Source of the DNA: Puniceicoccales bacterium
GTDB taxonomy: Bacteria; Verrucomicrobiota; Verrucomicrobiia; Opitutales; JAIRLG01
Direction of reading: 5' to 3'
Length of the DNA: 20,790 nt
Assembly (NCBI GenBank): GCA_031255915.1
Contig: JAIRRP010000045.1
Span: forward strand, 1 to 20,790
Made by a program: the position numbers and the translations under genes. The notes under the pieces are model-generated. The model was not told the origin of the DNA. It saw only the letters and a program-made list of their open reading frames with translations, and did no database searches. Positions 15,540-20,790 of this stretch are shown in pieces. Each line of letters opens with the position of its first letter. Position 1 is the stretch's first letter.

Positions 15540-16775
15540 CTAGGAGAGAAGACGCTTTACGGGAATTTTTTTCAGAAAATTGGCCAAAGGAAGTCCATTA
15601 TCATCCTTGATTTCGGGGAGGCCCTGAATTAAGGGCAAGGCGTATTTTGAATATACAGGGTGAATGCGATAGCCGCCCTCTTCGAGCCAGTTGAGTGGAA
15701 AAGTTTTTTCTGAATGGGAAATGTTATGCAAATCCGCGAGGCCGAATTTTACATCATAACGGCTTCCTTCTTCTCTCAGCAACGTCAGCATTTTTCCAGA
15801 AGCTCCTTCTATGGCCAATGCGACGGCTTGGCGACCGCATTCAAAGGCTTCATCAATGTCTGTTTTGGAGGAACAATGGATGGCTGTCCGTTGGGTTGAT
15901 CCTAATTTTAGGGTATGGACGGGTATATTGAGCTCAGAAGTAATCATGGCTTTCAGCACATCGCCGGTACTTCCCCCAGCAGTGGTCACGTCTTCAATGG
16001 AAAGATTTGATTTTGCACGGACAAAATTTCCTTCAGCATCGATGATTCCTTCCGCTACAACGATCACACAGCAAGGTAGAGACTGAAGGACCGCTTGAAC
16101 GTCATTGAGTAATTGTTCTTTGGAAAATGATACTTCTGGAAGGTAAGTGAGATGAGGAGCATCTTCCGGATGATCTTTCCTCTTGGCCAAGGAAGCGCCG
16201 GCAGCTAGCCAACCCGTATGATGTCCCATAACTTCAATGATGGATACGAGATTGGGAATGCCGGAGGAAACCATATCGGAAAATATTTCTCGAACGCTTG
16301 TGGCGATGTATTTGATGGCACTACCATAACCGAGACAATGATCTGTCATCGAGAGGTCATTATCGATGGTCTGGGGTATGCCTAAGACCTGGAGAACGAA
16401 CTCGTGCTCTTGGGCATAGGCGTGAATTTTGGTGGCATTTTCTTGGGCCGATCGATCGCCGATGAAAAAGAGAAAGTGAATGTTGTGTGCCTGGAGAACT
16501 TCCAGGATACGCTGAAGTTCTTTCGGTTGTTGAATGAAGTTTGGGTAAGCTCCAAGGGCGGCTCCGGGCATCGTTTTCAAGGCGCGGATACTCTGTTGAG
16601 ACTCGGCGGCTAGATCGATAAAATTCTCATTGAGGATTCCTTGAACGCCGTCACGCGAGCCGTAAATTTCCTCTATATATTCGTGCTCAAGAGATTCTGT
16701 AATGATGCCACTAAGGCTTGAATTACCGGCACTGGAAAGATTTCCTGACTGTACAATTAACACATTACCGCTCAT
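15540..16775 (-). CDS. phosphofructokinase-family protein with altered active-site motifs
   Basis: The 411-residue protein is of the long, PPi-dependent-like PFK group (fructose-6-phosphate phosphorylation). Its ribosome site is strong (AGGAGGTG). Some key parts are kept: TIDND with catalytic base Asp138, AEGI, and LGSTQRT. Several others are changed: SGGP-type glycines near the start read SGNLSS (residues 10-15); the phosphate-donor motif GGDDS/GGNDS reads IGDRS (105-109); PKTIDND, whose lysine marks PPi users, reads PQTIDND (134-140); MGR, whose arginine contacts the sugar phosphate, reads MGHHTG (183-188). The frame is intact with no stops, so this is a diverged paralogue with changed, reduced or lost catalysis rather than a plain pseudogene. 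It is co-oriented with leuS. Confidence 0.85.
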   Translation of the reverse strand: MSGNVLIVQSGNLSSAGNSSLSGIITESLEHEYIEEIYGSRDGVQGILNENFIDLAAESQQSIRALKTMPGAALGAYPNFIQQPKELQRILEVLQAHNIHFLFFIGDRSAQENATKIHAYAQEHEFVLQVLGIPQTIDNDLSMTDHCLGYGSAIKYIATSVREIFSDMVSSGIPNLVSIIEVMGHHTGWLAAGASLAKRKDHPEDAPHLTYLPEVSFSKEQLLNDVQAVLQSLPCCVIVVAEGIIDAEGNFVRAKSNLSIEDVTTAGGSTGDVLKAMITSELNIPVHTLKLGSTQRTAIHCSSKTDIDEAFECGRQAVALAIEGASGKMLTLLREEGSRYDVKFGLADLHNISHSEKTFPLNWLEEGGYRIHPVYSKYALPLIQGLPEIKDDNGLPLANFLKKIPVKRLLS

Positions 16776-16867
16776 AATGACACCTCCTATAGCTTTATTT
16801 TTGTGGAACGAAGGGTGCTCTTTTTAAATGGCAAAATCAATCAAAAAACTGTCAAAGGAGCGTTATT

Positions 16868-17044
16868 GTGCAAAATTTCAAGAATTCACGAGGCTTTTCG
16901 TCATCATCATTAGATGATGGGCCAGAAGAGTCCTCTTGCCTATCCATTGGTTTCTCATCTACTCCGGATAGAGAAAATGAAGATTTTTTCTTTTGCGGGA
17001 GAGGTCCATCGGAAATCCCAAGAATTGGAAGTATGGTGCTATGA
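16868..17044 (+). CDS. probable small gene of unknown function (58 residues)
   Basis: A GTG at 16868 follows AAGGAG (16855-16860) by seven bases and opens a 58-codon frame ending TGA at 17042-17044. It lies in the 338-base gap between the phosphofructokinase paralogue (divergent) and grpE (same direction). The product is rich in Ser, Glu/Asp and Phe, with SRGFSSSSLDDGPEES near the start and FFFCGRGPSEIPRIGS near the end, two cysteines, and no membrane segment or signal peptide. I recognise no family. The good ribosome site and the fit to the gap support it; its shortness and the non-ATG start argue for caution. Confidence 0.45.
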   Translation: MQNFKNSRGFSSSSLDDGPEESSCLSIGFSSTPDRENEDFFFCGRGPSEIPRIGSMVL

Positions 17045-17113
17045 TCATCTTATAGGAATAAAATTTAACATATTTTTGTTTGAAATTTTTTGAAGACTAC
17101 TACATGAAAGCTC

Positions 17114-17722
17114 ATGGATAAAAAGGATTTTGATAATCCTCCTTCGAAGGAGTCTTTTTTTTCAAAGGCCGGATATGGTGATGACAGAAGAGAATCATCA
17201 CCTTCAGAGCAAAAAGAAGAGGCAGCGGAAATGGCAGAGTTTGCAGAGACTGTGTTGACAGATGAGAATAGACACCGGGCAGCTTATGTTCAACTTCAGG
17301 CCGATTTTGAAAATTTTAAAAAGAGGTCATCGAAAGAACGTGAAGAATTGGCAAAAGTGGCCACTCGCGACCTTATAGAAGAATTATTAACAATTATGGA
17401 TCACCTCGACTTTGCGTTGCAATCGGTACAACCCGATGACGAAAAGGGGCGTCAAATTACCCAAGGTTTTGCGATGATCATCAGCCAGTTTAAAAAGTTA
17501 TTAGCCAATCGTGGATTGGCCGAAGTAGGAAAAATAGGGGAATTTTTTAATCCCAAGTATCATGAAGCAGTAGGTCAGACTTCGCATCAGACGATCCCGG
17601 TAGATCATATTTGTCAACTGGTTCGAATCGGCTACCAACTTCATGGTATTGTCTTACGGCCCGCTTCGGTTATAGTATCAAGTGGATTGCCAACGAGTGA
17701 ACCGAAAGAGGGATCATTATGA
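17114..17722 (+). CDS. grpE: nucleotide exchange factor GrpE
   Basis: The 202-residue protein has a disordered acidic start (about 1-45), a long dimerising helix with LQADFENFKKRSSKERE (about 61-77), and the C-terminal beta domain with FNPKYHEAVGQ and IGYQLHGIVLRPASVIVS. GrpE releases ADP from DnaK and so drives its cycle. It overlaps dnaJ by four bases (ATGA), which implies coupled translation. No CIRCE element (TTAGCACTC/GAGTGCTAA) or clear sigma-32 promoter is present upstream, and dnaK and hrcA are not in the window. The ribosome site (GAAAG) is weak. Confidence 0.95.
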   Translation: MDKKDFDNPPSKESFFSKAGYGDDRRESSPSEQKEEAAEMAEFAETVLTDENRHRAAYVQLQADFENFKKRSSKEREELAKVATRDLIEELLTIMDHLDFALQSVQPDDEKGRQITQGFAMIISQFKKLLANRGLAEVGKIGEFFNPKYHEAVGQTSHQTIPVDHICQLVRIGYQLHGIVLRPASVIVSSGLPTSEPKEGSL

Positions 17723-18885
17723 GTGTTGCGGAGGATTACTACGATTTGTTGGGTGTTTCCAAAACAGCCACGGAAGAGGAACTGAAGAAAGCTTATCGGA
17801 AGATGGCGGTAAAATACCATCCTGATAAAAATCCAGGAAATAAGACAGCCGAAGAAAATTTTAAAAAAATTTCGGAGGCTTACGAAATACTCAGTGATAA
17901 GGATAAGCGTGCCGCTTATGATCGTTATGGACATGCCGCTTTTGATCCTCAACAAGGGGGAACGGGGTCAGGCGCGAGAGGAGGTACTCGCAGTGGTTTT
18001 CGTCAAGGATTTGGTGGATTTAGGGATCCTTTTGAAGTCTTTCGTCAGGCCTTTGGTGGCGGTGGATTTGATGATTTCTTCGGTAGTTTTGGCGGACACT
18101 CTCGCCGTGGTGCTTCGGCGGGTTCTGACCTTCGTTATGACTTGGAAGTTACGCTTTTGGAAGCTTTTAAGGGAATCGAGAAAACCATTCGCTACAACCG
18201 CCATGTGACTTGTGAGGTTTGTCATGGTAGTGGTGCCGAAAAGGGTTCTTCAAGGAGTGCGTGTTCTATGTGTCGTGGTTCGGGTTATGTCATGACTTCA
18301 CAAGGATTCATGACCATCCAACAGGCATGTCCTCGATGCCATGGTCAGGGAGTGATGATCGAAAAACCTTGCTCTCATTGCTATGGTGAAGGACGTGTTG
18401 TGAAACAGACGACGACAAAGGTTAAGATTCCGTCGGGTGTCGATTCTGGGATGCAATTGCGCTTAGCTGATTTTGGCGAAGCTGGAGAACAGGGTAATAG
18501 TTCCGGAGATCTCTTCATAGTTGTCCAAGTTAAAGAAGATAAGTATTTCGAACGTCATGATCATGATTTGCATTGCCGTATTTCAGTCCCGTTTGCGCTG
18601 GCGGCATTGGGAGGAGAGATGAATGTCGATACGATTGATGGTCAGGCGGTTTTGCAAATCCCATCGGGTACACAGCCGGAGAGTATTTTGCGCATTCGTG
18701 GACAAGGCATGCCCATTCTTAATCAAAAGGATTCCCGAGGAGATCAACTCATCCACATAGCGATCGAAGTACCTAAAAAATTGACAACTGAGCAACGGGA
18801 AAAATTAGAAGCTTTCGCACGCGCATGCGAACCTCGTTCCAAGAGCAGTTTTTTCGATCGCCTGCGCGGAAGTTTTGGACTTTGA
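17719..18885 (+). CDS. dnaJ: chaperone protein DnaJ
   Basis: This 388-residue class A J-protein stimulates DnaK ATPase and delivers clients. The J domain (residues about 6-70) holds HPD at 34-36. A Gly/Phe-rich region follows (about 78-135). The zinc-binding domain has four CxxCxGxG repeats: CEVCHGSG, CSMCRGSG, CPRCHGQG and CSHCYGEG. The two C-terminal beta domains end in DRLRGSFGL. Length and order are typical. GAGG lies seven bases before the ATG, and the start overlaps the grpE stop. A MITE begins seven bases after its stop codon. Confidence 0.97.
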   Translation: MSVAEDYYDLLGVSKTATEEELKKAYRKMAVKYHPDKNPGNKTAEENFKKISEAYEILSDKDKRAAYDRYGHAAFDPQQGGTGSGARGGTRSGFRQGFGGFRDPFEVFRQAFGGGGFDDFFGSFGGHSRRGASAGSDLRYDLEVTLLEAFKGIEKTIRYNRHVTCEVCHGSGAEKGSSRSACSMCRGSGYVMTSQGFMTIQQACPRCHGQGVMIEKPCSHCYGEGRVVKQTTTKVKIPSGVDSGMQLRLADFGEAGEQGNSSGDLFIVVQVKEDKYFERHDHDLHCRISVPFALAALGGEMNVDTIDGQAVLQIPSGTQPESILRIRGQGMPILNQKDSRGDQLIHIAIEVPKKLTTEQREKLEAFARACEPRSKSSFFDRLRGSFGL

Positions 18886-18892
18886 TTTCCTA

Positions 18893-19031
18893 GAGGATGT
18901 CGTCAAAAAAGGTCGACAAAGGGAAAAAGAGAAGAAAGATGGAATAGGAAAGAGGACGCATAGGAGACTTGTTTCTACATTCCATATCTGCTCCATCTCT
19001 CTTTTTGTTGCCTGATTTTGACGACATTCTC
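18893..19031 (+). mobile_element. MITE derived from the IS5-type element (139 bp)
   Basis: The ends GAGGATGTCGTCAAAA and TTTTGACGACATTCTC form an almost perfect terminal inverted repeat, and TA flanks both sides (18891-18892, 19032-19033), within CTAG. The left half matches the left ends of both IS copies (GACAAAGGGAAAAAGAGAAG and on), and the right half matches the IS right end (CTGCTCCATCTCTCTTTTTG, compare 8033-8050). There is no coding content. It begins seven bases after the dnaJ stop. Confidence 0.92.
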
Positions 19032-19074
19032 TAGGTTCCGGAAGGTTTCTGGGGCGTCTCCGGTTGATGGTGCG

Positions 19075-19183
19075 GGTTTGCCGCCTTTGAGCCCTTCGGG
19101 CTCTGGCCCGCTGCGCGGGCCGCGGTAAGAAAAAATGAAAGCTCCCGCTTTGCATTTTTCCCTTACCGCAAAGGCGGCAAACC
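19075..19183 (-). repeat. full-length 97-bp cloverleaf element, inverted copy
   Basis: The core 19081-19177 is the reverse complement of 12718-12814 with a single mismatch in hairpin 1. The outer stem is longer here: 19075-19088 pairs without a break with 19170-19183 (GGTTTGCCGCCTTT/AAAGGCGGCAAACC). Hairpins are 19089-19103, 19105-19121 and 19122-19169. It sits between two MITEs in the gap between convergent dnaJ and the TPR-like gene. Confidence 0.93.
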
Positions 19184-19226
19184 GAGAGCTCCCGAGCTTG
19201 GGAGTTTTGTCGTTGTCCTAGAGCTA

Positions 19227-19364
19227 GAAGGTGTTGTCAAAAAAGGTCGACAAAGGGAAAAGAGAGGAAAGATGGAATAGAAAAGAGGACGCATAGGAGA
19301 CTTGTTTCTGCATTCTACGTCCGCTCCATCTCTCTTTTTGTTGCTTGATTTTGACGACACTCTC
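19227..19364 (+). mobile_element. MITE derived from the IS5-type element (138 bp), second tandemly placed copy
   Basis: It is close in sequence to the MITE at 18893 along its whole length. Ends GAAGGTGTTGTCAAAA and TTTTGACGACACTCTC, with TA on both sides (19225-19226, 19365-19366), again within CTAG. Its right end lies 15 bases beyond the stop of the minus-strand TPR-like gene. Confidence 0.92.
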
Positions 19365-19379
19365 TAGTAATTTACCGAA

Positions 19380-20057
19380 TTATTTGGCGAGAGGTTTGAG
19401 TTCTACTATGGCCTCTTGGATATTTTCTAGCATCTCATGTATCGTATCGGAATGGGTATTTTCTTGAAATTCGAGACATAACTGCTCTGCCTTTTCCAGA
19501 AGCGATAATGAGTGCTTAAATTGTTTTATGTCTTTATAACATTCCGCTGCGGATAATAATAAAGCGGGATTTTCAGGAAAGAGATTTATGAGAAAGTCAT
19601 AAATTTTCGATGCCGTCTCGAGGTCTTCATTTGCCACATCTTCTGCCAACATCATGTAAGCGTAGAGATTGGGATTATCGTCATGGGAAAAAAGAGTAAG
19701 TAATTGAAACAGAGTCCCTGAAAGTTCAGATTTTCCCTGTTGCATCAACCCTTCCGCTTCTCGCTCTATGAGGCCTGTGTCTTCATCGGAGAGAACTTTG
19801 AGGGCTGACTCAATCCCTTTTTGTGCAAGGGATTGGAAAATCTTGAGGCATAGGGGCCGTAATGCTTCTTTTTGGAAGAGGTACTGCAGAGCATTTTGAT
19901 AAACGGATTGTGATCGCTTTATGGCCGCTTGAAAAGAAGCGGAATCTTTTTGTGGGAGAAGAAGTTGTCCCAGTATGGAATCTACTCCTTTAATAAAGGA
20001 CGTTATTCCTTCTCTTAGTTGCTTATTTTCAGCGACTTCACCATGTCCTTGATCCAT
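19380..20057 (-). CDS. TPR-like helical protein, possibly a secretion chaperone
   Basis: The 225-residue product is helical and acidic, without signal peptide or membrane segment. Residues about 110-195 have the pattern of tandem TPR units: LFQLLTLFSHDDNPNLYAYM, YDFLINLFPENPALLLSAAE and CYKDIKQFKHSLSLLEKAEQ. The middle unit with FxFLxxLFPENP and the AAECY step recall SycD/LcrH class II chaperones of type III secretion, but the N-terminal 100 residues do not fit a standard SycD and no secretion genes are visible. A general TPR scaffold is equally possible. No ribosome site is evident before the ATG. It converges on dnaJ, with MITE-rich DNA between. Confidence 0.7.
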   Translation of the reverse strand: MDQGHGEVAENKQLREGITSFIKGVDSILGQLLLPQKDSASFQAAIKRSQSVYQNALQYLFQKEALRPLCLKIFQSLAQKGIESALKVLSDEDTGLIEREAEGLMQQGKSELSGTLFQLLTLFSHDDNPNLYAYMMLAEDVANEDLETASKIYDFLINLFPENPALLLSAAECYKDIKQFKHSLSLLEKAEQLCLEFQENTHSDTIHEMLENIQEAIVELKPLAK

Positions 20058-20109
20058 AATAGATATTAATTCTTACGGAATTACTTCTATTTAGCAAATA
20101 TAAAAGCTA

Positions 20110-20790
20110 GAATGTGTCGTCAAAAAAGGTTAACAAAGGGAAAAGAGAGGGAAGAAAGAGGGAATGGAAAAGAGAATACATAGGAAACACGACCTATCGA
20201 TGAATAGTAGAACAAGATGGAAAGGTTGCTGTCTGGGAGGGAAGGGACAATTGAGCGACACGGAAAAGATAATCGATTCTTTATAAATGCAGTGTTTTGA
20301 TACTGCGGACTGGAGTTCCCTGGAGATATCTTCCGCCGGACTTTGGAGATTGGAAAAACACCCACCGTAGATTCGGTCGTTGGAGGAATCGCAGTGTGTG
20401 GAAAAATTGGTCGACAATCTATGTAGCGAGCCAGACTTAGAGTGGGTAATGGTGGATTCCACACACATTAGAGTTCATCCATATGGCACTGGAGCGAAGG
20501 GAGGTAGTCAGGCAATGGCTCGCACAAAAGGGGGTTCCATACGAAATTACATATGGCCAAAGTCATGGCAACAGAAGGCACAGAGGCGGATTACAAGCGG
20601 GCACTGAAGTTGGTCGCATTCCTGAATGCTGCTTGTGTTCTCGCCGACAAAGCCTATAATTCCGACGACATCATTCTTTCCCTTTCCTCTCGTGGCATTG
20701 TTCCCATCATTCCGCCGAAGATCAACAGAAAATCTCAACGCCCTTACGATAAAAATATCTACAAAAAGCGTCCTGTCATTGAAAATTTTT
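20110..20790 (+). mobile_element. second decayed IS5-type element, cut by the window edge
   Basis: The left end GAATGTGTCGTCAAAA follows a TA (20108-20109). The left region matches the copy at 7105 and the MITEs. The right end is outside the window. It lies 52 bases upstream of the TPR-like gene start, oriented away from it. Confidence 0.88.
20217..20790 (+). pseudogene. broken IS5-family DDE transposase, partial
   Basis: The frame from the ATG at 20217 reads MERLLSGREGTIERHGKD and stops at 20298-20300, where one base is missing compared with the copy at 7212 (INAVFWILG). Later pieces keep VMVDSTHIRVHPYGTGAKGG with the first catalytic Asp (near 20450), LADKAYNSDD with the second, and VPIIPPKINRK and KKRPVIEN with the expected catalytic Glu at the window edge. 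About 27 bases are missing after KGGSIRNY relative to the other copy, and the frame changes again. It cannot produce an active enzyme, although all three DDE residues survive. Confidence 0.9.

Noticed and set aside
17045..17113. Search for CIRCE or a sigma-32 promoter before grpE
   Set aside because: No TTAGCACTC/GAGTGCTAA pair and no CTTGAA-CCCCAT pair can be seen.
10998..19183. Repeated hairpins considered as a CRISPR array
   Set aside because: Copies are kilobases apart, have no regular spacers, and no cas gene is present.

Overview
The window looks like a chromosomal segment of a Gram-negative bacterium, most likely in the Verrucomicrobiota (Opitutia/Puniceicoccales side). The reasons are the form of the FabI reductase, the long 'MSGNVLIVQSG' type of phosphofructokinase, a secreted two-domain M16 peptidase, a single-cluster ferredoxin and a DivIC/FtsB protein, together with patchy use of Shine-Dalgarno sites. 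This placement comes from remembered protein family features, not from a database search. Decayed insertion sequences, their short derivatives and a frameshifted gene suggest a genome that is losing function, as in host-associated lineages.

Layout. 1-620: start of an unknown gene and a DivIC/FtsB-like division protein on the minus strand, then a divergent promoter region. 618-4454: M16 peptidase and FabI in tandem. 4478-4590: a 97-bp cloverleaf-forming palindrome between convergent genes. 4628-5906: XerC (minus) divergent from a small ferredoxin. 6016-7105: two prepilin-like genes. 7105-8076: a decayed IS5-type element. 8176-8249: tRNA-Gln(CTG). 8324-9625 (minus): a frameshifted isoprenylcysteine-methyltransferase-like gene coupled to sfsA. 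9742-10776: a Stealth-type sugar phosphotransferase. 10788-11058: a MITE and a short palindromic element. 11097-12492 (minus): rpsB-tsf. 12718-12814: a full palindromic element. 12891-16775 (minus): leuS and a divergent phosphofructokinase paralogue. 16868-17044: a probable 58-residue gene. 17114-18885: grpE-dnaJ. 18893-19364: MITE, palindromic element, MITE. 19380-20057 (minus): a TPR-like protein. 20110 to the end: a second decayed IS copy.

Most coding genes are housekeeping: translation (rpsB, tsf, leuS, tRNA-Gln), protein folding (grpE, dnaJ), lipid synthesis (fabI), division and chromosome resolution (ftsB-like, xerC). The accessory content is mainly between genes. Two repeat systems stand out. 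One is an IS5-type transposon with at least three 138-148 bp non-autonomous derivatives that sit just after stop codons. The other is a family of 97-bp elements that fold into an outer stem holding three hairpins with almost no unpaired bases; two copies differ at one base, a third is an internal deletion, and a fourth element of unrelated sequence has the same plan and length. These cloverleaf elements are the best candidate here for something undescribed.
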